From contig CABVRX010000001.1 of the NCBI GenBank assembly GCA_902500825.1, forward strand, positions 272,648 through 336,647: 64,000 nucleotides of DNA, given 5' to 3'. Below the pieces are notes generated by a model, which saw only the letters and a program-made list of their open reading frames with translations, was not told the DNA's origin and ran no database searches. The stretch comes from an uncultured Nitrospira sp. GTDB lineage: Bacteria > Nitrospirota > Nitrospiria > Nitrospirales > Nitrospiraceae. Made by a program: the position numbers and the translations under genes. Positions 15,190 to 24,871 of the stretch are shown here, piece by piece. Each line of letters starts with the position of its first letter. The stretch's first letter is position 1.

Positions 15190-16581
15190 TCAGTCTGAGG
15201 ATTTGAGCACGACATAAAACGCGCGGTTTTCCCGAAGCACGCGGAGCAACAGTGTATCACCACGCCTGGACCGAACAATAGTTGACGTAAATTCTCCTAC
15301 GGAAGACACTTCCGTACGATTGACTTCTTTAATGAGGTCGCCTTCCCGGAGGCCTTCGGCTTGAGCAAGACTGTTGGGTTCAACCTTGGCGATCAACACG
15401 CCTTTCGACTCACGGAGCTTGAACCTCTCCGCCAAGGCGGCCGTCAAGTCTTGGAGGTCAAGACCAAGTCTGACCCCTAATTTCTCCTCTTGCTGAGGAA
15501 GCGATGCTGTGACAGCCGTATCACGGCGCTCGGTGAGGGGAACGTCCATCGTCAAGCGTTTCAGATCCCGAACGACTTCAATCTTTGAGGTCGCACCCGG
15601 AGTAAGCGTCGCGATAAGACGAGAAAGCTTATTCGGTGAATCAACGACGACACCGTCGATCCGGACGATGACATCGCCCGGCTTGATCCCAGCCAAGGCT
15701 GCGGGGTCTTTCTCGAAGACTTCGTTCACGAGTACTCCCTCGCCTTCGGCGACTCCGAATTTTTTCGCCAACTCAGCCGTCAACGGCTGAATCCCGACGC
15801 CGAGCCAGCCCCGTACGACCTTGCCCTTAGCAAGTAACTGTTCGATAACCTGCTTGGCCATGTTCGATGGAATGGCGAATCCGATGCCTTGGGCGAAATT
15901 AATGATCGCCGTATTGATGCCGATCACCTCACCTCGGAGGTTAAAGAGCGGGCCTCCAGAATTTCCAGGGTTGATGGACGCATCAGTCTGAATGAAGTTT
16001 TCGTACCGTGAGAGATTGACGTTTTCTCGACCGATGCCGCTGACCACGCCGAGCGTCACGGTCCGGTCCAGCCCGAACGGATTTCCGACGGCCAGCACCC
16101 ATTGGCCGACCTTGACGCTGGCGGAATCACCGAATCGTGCGCTGGGCAACGGTCGATCGGTCGTCACTTTAAGCACAGCTAAATCGGTGTCCGGATCTTT
16201 GCCGATCACGTGAGCGATGTGCTTCCTCTTATCAGAGAACCGCACTTCAATTTCCGTCGCATCGCCGATCACATGGTTGTTCGTTACGATATGGCCATCA
16301 CTGTCGACAATCAGACCTGAGCCGGAGCCTGTCGCATTCGGCGTACGCTCGCCGAGTCCTTCGCGAAGTTTACCCGCACTGGTGATGGGGAAAAGGTTGA
16401 CGACGGAAGGCTTGGTCTGCTCAGCGAGTTCGGTAATGACGGTCTGGATCTCTTCCAGCATGCGCATGCCGGGTGAGTCGGCTGATAATACTTCGGCCCG
16501 GCCGCCTCCTATGACAGGTGACAATAGGACAGATATGAAACAAAGTAGAACACGGAGCGATGGGAATGCGCCAGTTAGCAT
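15190..16581 (-). CDS. HtrA/DegP-type periplasmic serine protease
   Basis: A protein of 463 residues. Residues 1-29 are a Sec signal peptide ending near GGGRA. The trypsin-like domain (about 80-255) shows the catalytic triad: His in VTNNHVIG, Asp in KDPDTDLAVLKV and Ser in NPGNSGGPLFN. Two PDZ domains follow (about 265-350, RGWLGVGIQPL; and about 375-460, LGVRLGLDLQDL). It would degrade or refold damaged envelope proteins. It converges with the EF-G-like gene. The TrkA-C gene lies 43 bp upstream on the same strand and may be co-transcribed. DegP/DegQ/DegS subtype cannot be fixed; two PDZ domains favour DegP/Q. Confidence 0.95.
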   Translation of the reverse strand: MLTGAFPSLRVLLCFISVLLSPVIGGGRAEVLSADSPGMRMLEEIQTVITELAEQTKPSVVNLFPITSAGKLREGLGERTPNATGSGSGLIVDSDGHIVTNNHVIGDATEIEVRFSDKRKHIAHVIGKDPDTDLAVLKVTTDRPLPSARFGDSASVKVGQWVLAVGNPFGLDRTVTLGVVSGIGRENVNLSRYENFIQTDASINPGNSGGPLFNLRGEVIGINTAIINFAQGIGFAIPSNMAKQVIEQLLAKGKVVRGWLGVGIQPLTAELAKKFGVAEGEGVLVNEVFEKDPAALAGIKPGDVIVRIDGVVVDSPNKLSRLIATLTPGATSKIEVVRDLKRLTMDVPLTERRDTAVTASLPQQEEKLGVRLGLDLQDLTAALAERFKLRESKGVLIAKVEPNSLAQAEGLREGDLIKEVNRTEVSSVGEFTSTIVRSRRGDTLLLRVLRENRAFYVVLKSSD

Positions 16582-16624
16582 CGAGCGTTATTGTATCTGA
16601 TCTCTATCGATATGCCTACCACTC

Positions 16625-17272
16625 CTACATCGACCTCGTGAGTGAAGTTGTCAGGGAGCGCTGGCCGGTAAACCATGGAACGAGTTGATCGAGTTCCGTT
16701 TGAACACCGATCAAGACCACGATGTCGCCGGGTCGAAACAGGAGATCGTTGGTCGGAGCCAAGAGAAAAGGCCCTCGTAATACCGTGGCTACGTATGCGG
16801 AGGAATACGATGGAAACGCGCTGAGTGGCTGCCCGGCTGCGGCAGCACCTCGAACGACGGTCAGCCGTTCAATGCCTCCCGAGCGAATCGCCAAATCACG
16901 TTGGAGGGAGAGCAGATCCTGATGGACCGTCTCGACTTTGAGTTCGCGAATCTGAGCATCAACCCCGATCAACGATTGCTTTAACTCTTGAACGCGAGAA
17001 ATGGCATCGGCAAGCATTTGTTCAATCACACCAACAACTGAGTCTGGGTAATTCTGGGACACGAGCCGATCAGAAACCTGCGCGACGATTTGCTGACCGA
17101 CCTTGGCCGTCACATCATCGATTTGCTGCAGCAAAGTAGAAATCTGCCAATGAAGACGACTAATCTGCACCTTTCGATTAACCAGTTCAGAAATAGAGAG
17201 AATAGTTTCGTAGAACGCATGTCCAGTAATTGAAAGTTCTTTATGGACACGGCCAAGAAGCTCGAATATCAT
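16625..17272 (-). CDS. Helical protein with C-terminal TrkA-C (RCK-C) domain
   Basis: A protein of 215 residues. Residues 1-130 are helical and probably coiled, without membrane segments. Residues about 135-205 resemble a TrkA-C domain (IERLTVVRGAAAAGQ, FLLAPTNDLLFRPGDIVVLIG), which binds small ligands in potassium channels and transporters. The N-terminal NAD-binding RCK half and any transporter are missing, so this is a stand-alone ligand-sensing module. AT-rich DNA just upstream (17273-17320) probably carries its promoter. It may be co-transcribed with the HtrA gene. The function is not known. Confidence 0.7.
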   Translation of the reverse strand: MIFELLGRVHKELSITGHAFYETILSISELVNRKVQISRLHWQISTLLQQIDDVTAKVGQQIVAQVSDRLVSQNYPDSVVGVIEQMLADAISRVQELKQSLIGVDAQIRELKVETVHQDLLSLQRDLAIRSGGIERLTVVRGAAAAGQPLSAFPSYSSAYVATVLRGPFLLAPTNDLLFRPGDIVVLIGVQTELDQLVPWFTGQRSLTTSLTRSM

Positions 17273-17512
17273 AGTCTGATAATCTATATTATGTTAACTT
17301 TTAATACTTTTGCCATCGGCCGATTCACCACGTCTCTTCTACCCTTCCTTCACACCACTATCGCTCATCTTCATAGCGGATCGTGACTCCGAGGTCAATT
17401 GTGCAGAAGATTTTTGAGGCCTGCAAATCTGCGATTGACCGATCAGCATTTCGTCTCTTGCCGTGATGGAGTCGGTTTGCAATCACCCTGTCATGCTCGT
17501 ATGATCGGAAGA

Positions 17513-18448
17513 ATGAACTGCACGAAATGTAAGACCAAAGCCACCCTCAAGTTACCACGCCACAACGCTGCATTCTGCAAGGATTGCTTTAATAGTTTTA
17601 TATATGATCAGGTTCTTAAAGCGATTAAGACTCAGGATATGTTCTCGCGAAACGACCGTGTCCTTGTCGCCGTTTCAGGCGGCAAAGACAGTTTGGCACT
17701 TTGGAATATTCTTCTGAAGCTAGGCTATAAAACTGATGCGCTGTATGTAAACCTCGGGATCGGCGACTATTCCGAATCATCGCAACAAAAAGTCGTGCAT
17801 TTTTCTGAGACCGTGGCCGCAGGATATGGTGCTGTGCTCCATGTCCATACGGTCGAGCGAGAAGAGGGAGCCGGCATTCGTGAGCTCGCGATGCTGGCCC
17901 ACCGTCCGACTTGCTCGACATGCGGCACGATCAAACGTTACCAATTCAATCATGCGGCAATCCAGCATGGGTATGACGTCATGGCGACGGGACATAACTT
18001 GGATGATGAAGCGGCGCGACTGCTCGGGAACGTACTACACTGGCAGAACGAATACCTTGAGAAACAAGGTCCCAGCCTTCCCGCCTCCGTCGATGGATTC
18101 GCCAAGAAAGTAAAGCCCTTGTATCGCTTGACTGAGCGAGAATTGGCAGCCTATTGTGTTCTGAATAGGATCGACTATGTTGTAGAGGAATGCCCAATGG
18201 CGAAAGGAGCACGCACGCTCCTCTACAAGGAAGTTTTGAATCGCCTGGAAACTGAGTCGCCCGGAACCAAGCAAATGTTTTACTGGGGATTTCTTGAGAA
18301 GTCACGCACGGCTGAAACACCTTCGACCATCATGGAAAAGGATCGCTCGGCCTTGCACCCTTGTTCCCTCTGTGGCCAGCCCACCACGGCGGAAACCTGC
18401 TCCTACTGTAAACTTATGGCCCGTGCGAAAACTTCGCCTGCTCGTTGA
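17513..18448 (+). CDS. Ncs6/TtuA-type tRNA 2-thiolation enzyme
   Basis: A PP-loop ATPase that adenylates a tRNA uridine and delivers sulfur. It has 311 residues from ATG 17513. An N-terminal zinc finger (CTKCKTKA with FCKDCFN), the PP-loop SGGKDS near residue 55, CSTCG plus the later ECPMAKGAR cysteine that would hold a 4Fe-4S cluster, and a C-terminal zinc finger (CSLCG, CSYC) match the TtuA/Ncs6 group better than TtcA, which lacks both fingers. TtuA makes the m5s2U54 mark; Ncs6 acts at the wobble position. Which one applies is not decidable here. The start could also be ATG 17501, adding four residues. No sulfur-carrier gene is adjacent. Confidence 0.85.
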   Translation: MNCTKCKTKATLKLPRHNAAFCKDCFNSFIYDQVLKAIKTQDMFSRNDRVLVAVSGGKDSLALWNILLKLGYKTDALYVNLGIGDYSESSQQKVVHFSETVAAGYGAVLHVHTVEREEGAGIRELAMLAHRPTCSTCGTIKRYQFNHAAIQHGYDVMATGHNLDDEAARLLGNVLHWQNEYLEKQGPSLPASVDGFAKKVKPLYRLTERELAAYCVLNRIDYVVEECPMAKGARTLLYKEVLNRLETESPGTKQMFYWGFLEKSRTAETPSTIMEKDRSALHPCSLCGQPTTAETCSYCKLMARAKTSPAR

Positions 18449-18526
18449 CCCATTCGGCCCTTGCAAACCGTTTCTACACTCCGTAAGCTGATCCATAAGC
18501 ATCGCGTTTCTCAGCTCGTATCACGT

Positions 18527-19585
18527 ATGGCAACTACCCCGCGCGATTACTATCAGATTCTGGGCATCCCCCGAACCGCCTCGGCCGACGACATCAAAAA
18601 AGCCTTTCGACGCCTGGCCCGCCAGTACCATCCCGATCTCCATGCAGGTGCGAAGAAGGCCGAGATGGAAAAGAAATTTAAGGAACTCAACGAGGCACAG
18701 GAGGTCCTGACCGACCCGGACAAGCGGAAAAAGTATGACCAGTACGGGGCAGATTGGGATCAAGCACAAGCCTTCGAGAAGGCTCGTCAGCAGGCCAGGA
18801 CGCAAGGGTATGGCGGACCATGGGGGGCCGAAGGAGACTATACCGGTCAAGGAAGCAGCGGAGCCGGACGCGATCAATTTTCAGATTTTTTCGAGAACCT
18901 CTTTGGAAGCCGCGGACGAAGCGGAACCGGACGCAATAGCTCGGGAGTGCCTGGCGAGGACATCGAGACGGACGTCCAGCTTGGGTTGCGGGAAGTGTTA
19001 ACCGGTGTCACCAAGCGCGTGAATTTGCGTGAACCTCGGACATGCTCGACCTGTCAAGGAAGCGGTACCGTGCGTGGCCGGTCTTGCGCGACCTGTCAGG
19101 GAACGGGAATGACGATGGAATACAAAACCATTGAAGTGCGAATTCCAGCGGGAGTTCAAGACGGAACACGGGTCAGGGTTGCCGGAAAGGGTCAGCCTGG
19201 AACATATGGTGAAAAACGCGGAGACCTGTATCTTCATGTGATCATCCCAGCCGATCCCATCTTTCGTCGTCAAGGCTCGGACTTGCATGTCACCCTACCC
19301 ATCTATCCTTGGGAAGCCATTCTCGGAGCTGAGGTGACCGCTCCAACCTTAGCCGAGCCGGTGAAAGTCAAAGTACCGCCAGGCAGCAAGGCCGACGGAA
19401 AACTGCGACTCAAGGGGAAAGGGCTTCCCTCGGCCACGGGTGGGCATGGCGATCTGTTCCTAACGTTGCAAATTGTTCTACCCGCCGGTGTCAGCGAAGA
19501 TGACCGGATGTTGTACGAACGTTTGAGCAAACAACGGCATCCGGATCCGCGAACGGACCTTCTTTATGGAGCCCAACGGCGTTAA
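18527..19585 (+). CDS. DnaJ-family co-chaperone with a reduced zinc finger
   Basis: A protein of 352 residues from ATG 18527, where homology begins. The J-domain (residues 5-70) has the HPD motif in [11 protein letters not shown], so it should stimulate an Hsp70 ATPase. A Gly-rich segment (about 95-150) follows. The zinc region (about 174-198) has just two CxxCxGxG motifs, CSTCQGSG and CATCQGTG, where DnaJ has four. The two C-terminal substrate domains are present ([35 protein letters not shown]). It is thus between DnaJ and CbpA types. It follows the TtuA-like gene by about 78 bp. No dnaK or grpE is in the window. Confidence 0.93.
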   Translation: MATTPRDYYQILGIPRTASADDIKKAFRRLARQYHPDLHAGAKKAEMEKKFKELNEAQEVLTDPDKRKKYDQYGADWDQAQAFEKARQQARTQGYGGPWGAEGDYTGQGSSGAGRDQFSDFFENLFGSRGRSGTGRNSSGVPGEDIETDVQLGLREVLTGVTKRVNLREPRTCSTCQGSGTVRGRSCATCQGTGMTMEYKTIEVRIPAGVQDGTRVRVAGKGQPGTYGEKRGDLYLHVIIPADPIFRRQGSDLHVTLPIYPWEAILGAEVTAPTLAEPVKVKVPPGSKADGKLRLKGKGLPSATGGHGDLFLTLQIVLPAGVSEDDRMLYERLSKQRHPDPRTDLLYGAQRR

Positions 19586-19692
19586 GCCAACGTGTGAACG
19601 GTGGCGCTGATTTGAGTCGAGAGACTCGCTTGCGTTGCGTTGACTGCTATGGCAAGCTCTGACTCCCGGACCTCTCAACCAAGGAGGAATTC

Positions 19693-20337
19693 ATGACGGC
19701 TATATCCAAGACGACCGCTGCGTTTGCCGTAACGTCGGCATGTCTGTTAGTGATGGGCATACCAAGCCTGTGGGCAAATGACCCGAGCTATAGCCATGGA
19801 GGAGGCATACACGGCGGAGGAGGACATGGCTATGGTAAAGGGCTGATGCACAGCGGGACCGGCCACCTAATCCGTCACTTATTAAAACACGAAAAGGATA
19901 TTGGACTCAGCGCCGATCAGGTGGCCAAACTGAAAGACCTTCAGCTCAATCTTGATAAAGCACGCATTAAGACTGAAGCCGACATCCAAATCGCGGAGCG
20001 TGAACTGAAAGCACTGACCGATAACGAGCAGTCCGATCTCGCCGCGATTGAAACCCAGTTGAGACAAAGTGAAGATCTGCAAGTCGGACTGCGGATGACG
20101 TCCATCAAGACACGCCGCGATGTCATGGGGGTGCTGACTCCTGAACAACGTGCAAAGGAAAAATCCGAACATGACAAAGCGATGCCGCAGCACAAAGGGT
20201 ATGGCACTCCCCATGGAGGTACAATGCCGTATGGCACGAATCCTCATGGAACCAATCCACACGGTGCCAATCCGCACGGCAAGAACCCCCATGAGGCCGT
20301 ACCCCCTACACCACCCAGCAACATGTCTGTGCAGTAA
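19693..20337 (+). CDS. Spy/CpxP-like periplasmic protein with His-rich repeats
   Basis: A protein of 214 residues with a strong start (AAGGAGGAATTCATG). Residues 1-28 are a Sec signal peptide. Residues 35-60 are Gly/His-rich. Residues about 65-160 are two long helices ([24 protein letters not shown]) like the LTxxQ-motif Spy/CpxP family of envelope chaperones and metal sensors. The tail holds four near-perfect NPHG repeats and further His, suggesting metal binding. The stop overlaps the ilvD start by one base (TAATG), so the two are probably co-transcribed, though no functional link is obvious. Confidence 0.8.
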   Translation: MTAISKTTAAFAVTSACLLVMGIPSLWANDPSYSHGGGIHGGGGHGYGKGLMHSGTGHLIRHLLKHEKDIGLSADQVAKLKDLQLNLDKARIKTEADIQIAERELKALTDNEQSDLAAIETQLRQSEDLQVGLRMTSIKTRRDVMGVLTPEQRAKEKSEHDKAMPQHKGYGTPHGGTMPYGTNPHGTNPHGANPHGKNPHEAVPPTPPSNMSVQ

Positions 20338-22028
20338 TGGGACCACAAAGACCGATGAAAAAAGAAGTGCGGCTCCAGAGTCATGATTTGCTGGTCGGAG
20401 CCGGACGTGCTCCGGCAAGGGCCATGTTAAAGGCCGTCGGCTTTACGGACGATGACCTGTCAAAACCGCTCGTTGGAGTGGCTAACACGTGGATTGAAGT
20501 CATGCCGTGCAATTTTCATTTGCGGCGTCTTTCCGAGCGGGTGAAAGCCGGGATCAGAGCAGCCGGCGGTACTCCGATTGAATACAACACCATCGCGGTG
20601 TCCGATGGGATCTCGATGGGTACGGAGGGGATGAAAGCTTCCCTGATCAGCCGCGAGGTCATTGCGGATTCGATCGAGCTCGTCGCGCGTGGACACTTGT
20701 TTGATGCCGTCGTCGCCCTATCCGGGTGCGATAAAACAATTCCCGGCACCGTCATGGCCCTCGCCCGATTGAATGTACCGTCGCTCATGCTGTATGGCGG
20801 TTCGATCATGCCGGGACAATTTCAAGGACATGATGTGACCATTCAGGATGTCTTTGAAGCGGTCGGCAAACATGCATCGGGAAAGATGACCGACGCCGAG
20901 CTGAAGGACTTGGAAGATCATGCTTGCCCAGGACCGGGAGCTTGTGGAGGCCAGTTCACGGCCAATACCATGGCCATTGCATTTGAATTCCTCGGCATTT
21001 CACCGATGGGTCGCAATGGGGTTCCCGCCATGGACGGTCGGAAAGACGATGTCGCCTTTGAGTGCGGCAAGATGGTGATGGAGCTCGTGAAGCAGGATCT
21101 TCGCCCGCGCCGGATCATCACCCGAAAATCATTGGAGAACGCCATCGCTGCCGTCGCCACGACAGGGGGTTCGACGAACGCCGTGCTGCATCTCCTCGCC
21201 ATCGCTCGTGAGTCCGGAATCAAGTTGAGCATCGACGACTTCGATAAGATCAATCGCAAGGTCCCCTTACTGGCGGACCTCAAGCCGGGAGGCCGCTTTG
21301 CCGCAGCCGATCTCTATGCCGCAGGTGGCACAACCCTGGTGGCCAAACGACTGCTGGAGGCAAGACTGCTCCATAGCGATCAACCCACTGTCACTGGTCG
21401 AACGATCGGCGAAGAGGCATTACACGCTCATGAAACGCCCGGACAACAAGTCTTGCGTCCCCTCTCCTACCCCATCAAACCGACAGGCGGCCTTGTGATT
21501 CTGAAGGGCAATTTGGCCCCGGAAGGTTGCGTCGTGAAGGTGGCAGGTCATTCAATGACCAAGTTCCAGGGACCGGCAAAAGTCTTTGACCGAGAGGAGG
21601 ATGCATTCGTGGCGGTCAAGGATGGCCAGATTAAGGCCGGTGATGTCGTCGTCATTCGGTACGAAGGTCCGGCAGGAGGACCTGGTATGCGCGAGATGTT
21701 GGGCGTGACGGCGGCAATCGTTGGTGCGGGTCTCGGAGACTCCGTGGCCCTACTTACTGATGGCCGGTTCTCAGGAGCGACACATGGATTGATGGCTGGA
21801 CACGTAGCCCCTGAAGCCGTCAAAGGAGGGCCGATCGCGTCGGTCAAGAATGGAGACACGATCACTTTTGATATTCCCAAACGCCGATTGGACGTGGCCC
21901 TCTCGCAAAAGGAAATTGTCTCGCGGCTGAAAAAAGTTAAGCCACCGATGCCGCGTTACACGTCTGGGGTGATGGGGAAGTACGCCCGACACGTCTCGTC
22001 TGCATCAGAAGGCGCAATCACAAGCTAA
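20337..22028 (+). CDS. ilvD: Dihydroxy-acid dehydratase
   Basis: Third common step of valine, isoleucine and leucine synthesis, removing water from 2,3-dihydroxy acids. It has 563 residues, full length. Iron-sulfur ligands are the Cys in [10 protein letters not shown] and in [16 protein letters not shown]; the C-terminal half has [21 protein letters not shown]. Two starts are possible: ATG 20337, overlapping the previous stop, or ATG 20355 ([13 protein letters not shown]), nearer the family start. Neither has a clear ribosome site, which fits translational coupling. No other ilv gene is nearby. Confidence 0.97.
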   Translation: MGPQRPMKKEVRLQSHDLLVGAGRAPARAMLKAVGFTDDDLSKPLVGVANTWIEVMPCNFHLRRLSERVKAGIRAAGGTPIEYNTIAVSDGISMGTEGMKASLISREVIADSIELVARGHLFDAVVALSGCDKTIPGTVMALARLNVPSLMLYGGSIMPGQFQGHDVTIQDVFEAVGKHASGKMTDAELKDLEDHACPGPGACGGQFTANTMAIAFEFLGISPMGRNGVPAMDGRKDDVAFECGKMVMELVKQDLRPRRIITRKSLENAIAAVATTGGSTNAVLHLLAIARESGIKLSIDDFDKINRKVPLLADLKPGGRFAAADLYAAGGTTLVAKRLLEARLLHSDQPTVTGRTIGEEALHAHETPGQQVLRPLSYPIKPTGGLVILKGNLAPEGCVVKVAGHSMTKFQGPAKVFDREEDAFVAVKDGQIKAGDVVVIRYEGPAGGPGMREMLGVTAAIVGAGLGDSVALLTDGRFSGATHGLMAGHVAPEAVKGGPIASVKNGDTITFDIPKRRLDVALSQKEIVSRLKKVKPPMPRYTSGVMGKYARHVSSASEGAITS

Positions 22029-22107
22029 CGTGAAGCTCCACTTGAAGTAGGATCGTAGACCACTTCTCTTGGTCATATAACTGTCACCGTGATGAGAGGG
22101 TATGGGT

Positions 22108-22869
22108 TTAGCGAAAGTCACGCTGTTGAAAGATGACAGAGGCGAGCATGAGAAGAAAAGCGGCATAAGCCATTCCATAGGCGGCGATCATCAGCAGATC
22201 ACCGGCTGGCACGTCTAGTTGGTGAGTCACGTTCCCCTTGAGATTGAATCGATCTAGGTTTGGCAGGATATAATACATGCCTTCCAACACAGCCCGTCCT
22301 ACACCTTCCATTTTCTGACCGAACGCTCTCAAATCCGTCGTCAAATGGCCGATCACGTAAATGGCCAGGGTGAAAATTGCGCTGAGCGTCGCGCTTGAGA
22401 AAGTGGAAAACAGGAGCGCCACCGCTGTGATGACCATGAATTCCAGCACAATCATCCCGAGTGCTTTGAACAATACGGCATGAACAGGAACATCCTGGAA
22501 ATAAAGCACCACTAACAAGCCCACCGCCATGATCGCCGTGTTGATCAACAGCGTAAGACTGAGTCCAAGATACTTCCCTAAAAGGAATTGATACCGCGCG
22601 ACGGGCTTGGACATGATGGTGTAGATGGTTTTTTTTTCAATCTCCTTGCTGACCAATCCGATGCCGACAAAGATTGCGATCAACACCCCAAAGAAATTGA
22701 TGCTCCCGAGGCCGATGTCCAAGATCAATCGATGAAACTCCCCCAGCGTCAATCGCATTAAGATGAGAGAACTGCCGATCATCAAGAGAGCGAAGATCAA
22801 CAGATTGTAGAGCAGCTTATCTCGAAGATTCTCGCGAAACGTGTTGAATGCGATCGAAAACACCTTCAT
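22108..22869 (-). CDS. ABC-2 type permease, PilI-position
   Basis: A protein of 253 residues with about six hydrophobic segments, beginning MKVFSIAFNTFRENLRDKLLYN, typical of the NatB/ABC-2 membrane subunits. The conserved KEIEKKTIYTIMSKPVARYQFLLGK stretch (residues about 75-99) is characteristic. The start ATG overlaps the ATPase stop by one base (TGATG), so the two make one transporter. The gene order after pilA matches pilG-pilH-pilI of Myxococcus, where the transporter is needed for type IV pili, so this may be the PilI counterpart. The substrate is unknown. Confidence 0.85.
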   Translation of the reverse strand: MKVFSIAFNTFRENLRDKLLYNLLIFALLMIGSSLILMRLTLGEFHRLILDIGLGSINFFGVLIAIFVGIGLVSKEIEKKTIYTIMSKPVARYQFLLGKYLGLSLTLLINTAIMAVGLLVVLYFQDVPVHAVLFKALGMIVLEFMVITAVALLFSTFSSATLSAIFTLAIYVIGHLTTDLRAFGQKMEGVGRAVLEGMYYILPNLDRFNLKGNVTHQLDVPAGDLLMIAAYGMAYAAFLLMLASVIFQQRDFR

Positions 22870-23846
22870 CAGACCCGAGCCTCCACAGACTGTTGCGCCC
22901 CTGTAGCCTTGCGAATAAACAGATCTTCGAGCGAAGCCTTGTGCGGGGTGAGCGCCACCAGCTTAGCCTTGGCCGACCGGACCACGTCGATCGCTTGATC
23001 CACACTTTGCTGGCTGGACAGCACCACCATGACCCGCTCCCCTTGTAGAACGACTTTATTGGTCAAAGGTCTGATCCGTTCGAGTGCTTCGGGGAGCAGA
23101 CGGTCGATCACCATCTCGACTTCATGGGTGGTGTCCCCGGCAATCAATTCCGACACATGCCCGCAAGCGACCAACTTTCCCTTCATGATCATGGCCACCC
23201 GATCACACAGCAGTTCTGCATCGTGTAGGATGTGGGAACTGAACATCACAGTCTTGCCGGTTTCTTTGAGCCGCAGAATCAGATCGCGCACTTCCTTTCG
23301 CCCGATCGGATCCAGCCCCGACATCGGTTCATCCAAGATGACCAGCTCCGGATCATTGATCAAGGCCTGGGCGATCCCTACACGCTGCAACATGCCTTTC
23401 GAGAATTTCCGCAACTGGAGATCGCGAGCAGGCGTCATGCCGACAAGCTCCAACAATTCGTCAATGCGCTTATCGAGCGCGGTTCCGAAAAACCCAAAGA
23501 GATGACCATAGAATCGCAAAAACTCTCGACCAGTCAGGTAGTCGTAGAAGTAAGGTGATTCTGGAAGGAATCCGACTTTTGCTTTGGCAACCGGGTCGCC
23601 AATTTGCCGCCCAAATAGAGTTGCGGTCCCCCCACTCGGATAGATGAGTCCCATGAGCATCTTGATTGTTGTCGTTTTTCCAGCGCCGTTCGGTCCGAGG
23701 AATCCGAAAACTTCACCTCGCTGCACCTCGAAAGACACTCCGTCGACTGCGGTCACCCGCCGCCCCCAGAAGCCGACCTTGAACACCTTTCGGAGCTGAT
23801 CGATTTGAACATCGTGTTCGAGAGCGAGGCTTGGAATGCGGCTCAT
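22869..23846 (-). CDS. ABC transporter ATPase, PilH-position
   Basis: A protein of 325 residues. Walker A is GPNGAGKTT (residues about 53-61), the signature is FSKGMLQRVGIAQAL, Walker B is LVILDEPMSGLDP, and a switch His is in FSSHILHDAELLC. The C-terminal 80 residues are a domain common in NatA-type ATPases. It lies 2 bp after the TPR protein stop and overlaps the permease by one base. The position matches PilH of the Myxococcus pil locus. That assignment is inferred from order, not from a specific motif. Confidence 0.9.
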   Translation of the reverse strand: MSRIPSLALEHDVQIDQLRKVFKVGFWGRRVTAVDGVSFEVQRGEVFGFLGPNGAGKTTTIKMLMGLIYPSGGTATLFGRQIGDPVAKAKVGFLPESPYFYDYLTGREFLRFYGHLFGFFGTALDKRIDELLELVGMTPARDLQLRKFSKGMLQRVGIAQALINDPELVILDEPMSGLDPIGRKEVRDLILRLKETGKTVMFSSHILHDAELLCDRVAMIMKGKLVACGHVSELIAGDTTHEVEMVIDRLLPEALERIRPLTNKVVLQGERVMVVLSSQQSVDQAIDVVRSAKAKLVALTPHKASLEDLFIRKATGAQQSVEARV

Positions 23847-23848
23847 AA

Positions 23849-24784
23849 CTACACACCACCTTCTAAATCCAATCGGAATACCTTCAGCCTAGCTGGATGG
23901 GTGCTGCTGGTGACACGTCCTGTTCTAGCGTCGAACAGATAGGTGCCACCAAATGGCTCTTCAGGCACCCGTTCAAGATATTTTCTGGAAACGAGGTCGG
24001 TAAGACTCGATGGAAATGCACGGTGATCGTTGTAATAATGCGAAATCGCTCGCTCGAGTGCTCTCAGGTCGCGCTCAATGAGAACTTCCTTGGCGCGAGT
24101 CTCTAATTTTTCCCGCACAACGAGATCCGGATTCTCTTTCCACAAGGCCTCAAGAAATTGTAGAGCCACGTCCGGGTTTCCCGCCTCGGCATGCATGCGT
24201 GTGGCTAAACCAGGAAGAAAATCAGGAGCCCCAGGTGTGCGGGCGGCGCGGCCGATATACTCCGCTCCCTTTATCGCGTTCCCGAGAGCGAAGTAATGGT
24301 TGTAGCCCAACAAAAATGGAAGGTTCCATTCACCGGGATTTGCGCGGTGCCCTTTTTCAAGAAGACGATTGCTCAAATCGGGTCGGTCCGTATAGTTTAT
24401 GAGGGCAACACCACCGACGTAGTACGCATATGCATATCGCGGGTCTAGGGTCGTGATCACCTCGAGCGCGTGATACATCCATTCGTATTCGTTGTCAGTA
24501 TTCTTCTTCTTACCCCAGACTTGCAGTAACCGCAGCCACAGAAGGTCGGCACCGAGATGGTTGTAGCCCAACAGGGCTGGCTTGAGATACTCGCCACGAG
24601 GCAGTTGAGCCAGATCTTCGATCTTCGCTGCATGAACATCGATACGGAAATCCAAGTTCCGCTGCAGCAATACAATCAGTGCTAGGAGACCGAACGTCAT
24701 CAGGGTGACAGCACTCCACACAATACAAGGAGATTGTTTTGAAGACTCGTGAATACGAATTGAAAGGTGTGGCAATCCCAACAT
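23849..24784 (-). CDS. Membrane-anchored TPR protein with pseudopilin-like tail, PilG-position
   Basis: A protein of 311 residues. One membrane segment lies at about 24-42 (VWSAVTLMTFGLLALIVLL), followed by a likely periplasmic region. Residues about 65-210 contain helical TPR-like pairs (HALEVITTLDPRYAYAYYVGG, NLPFLLGYNHYFALGNA). Residues about 235-300 (RALERAISHYYNDHRAFPSS, then EPFGGTYLFDARTGRV) look like the globular end of a GspG-type pseudopilin. It sits between pilA and the ABC genes, where Myxococcus has pilG. A role in pilus assembly or secretion is inferred from that context. Confidence 0.7.
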   Translation of the reverse strand: MLGLPHLSIRIHESSKQSPCIVWSAVTLMTFGLLALIVLLQRNLDFRIDVHAAKIEDLAQLPRGEYLKPALLGYNHLGADLLWLRLLQVWGKKKNTDNEYEWMYHALEVITTLDPRYAYAYYVGGVALINYTDRPDLSNRLLEKGHRANPGEWNLPFLLGYNHYFALGNAIKGAEYIGRAARTPGAPDFLPGLATRMHAEAGNPDVALQFLEALWKENPDLVVREKLETRAKEVLIERDLRALERAISHYYNDHRAFPSSLTDLVSRKYLERVPEEPFGGTYLFDARTGRVTSSTHPARLKVFRLDLEGGV

Positions 24785-24809
24785 GAGATTACTTCTCTAC
24801 ATGCACGAA

Positions 24810-24839
24810 GTCCTGCCGGCTGTGACCAGCCGGCAGGAC
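24810..24839 (-). terminator. Perfect 13-bp hairpin between pilA and the pilGHI-like genes
   Basis: GTCCTGCCGGCTG pairs perfectly with CAGCCGGCAGGAC over a TGAC loop, 33 bp after the pilA stop. No T-run follows on the minus strand. It probably stabilises the abundant pilA message or lets only part of transcription through to the downstream genes. Confidence 0.6.
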
Positions 24840-24871
24840 ATTCGTTCACGGACAGACTGTACCACTACTGA

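Noticed and set aside
20221-20290. Short direct repeats resembling a CRISPR
   Set aside because: They are NPHG codon repeats inside a gene and lack spacers.
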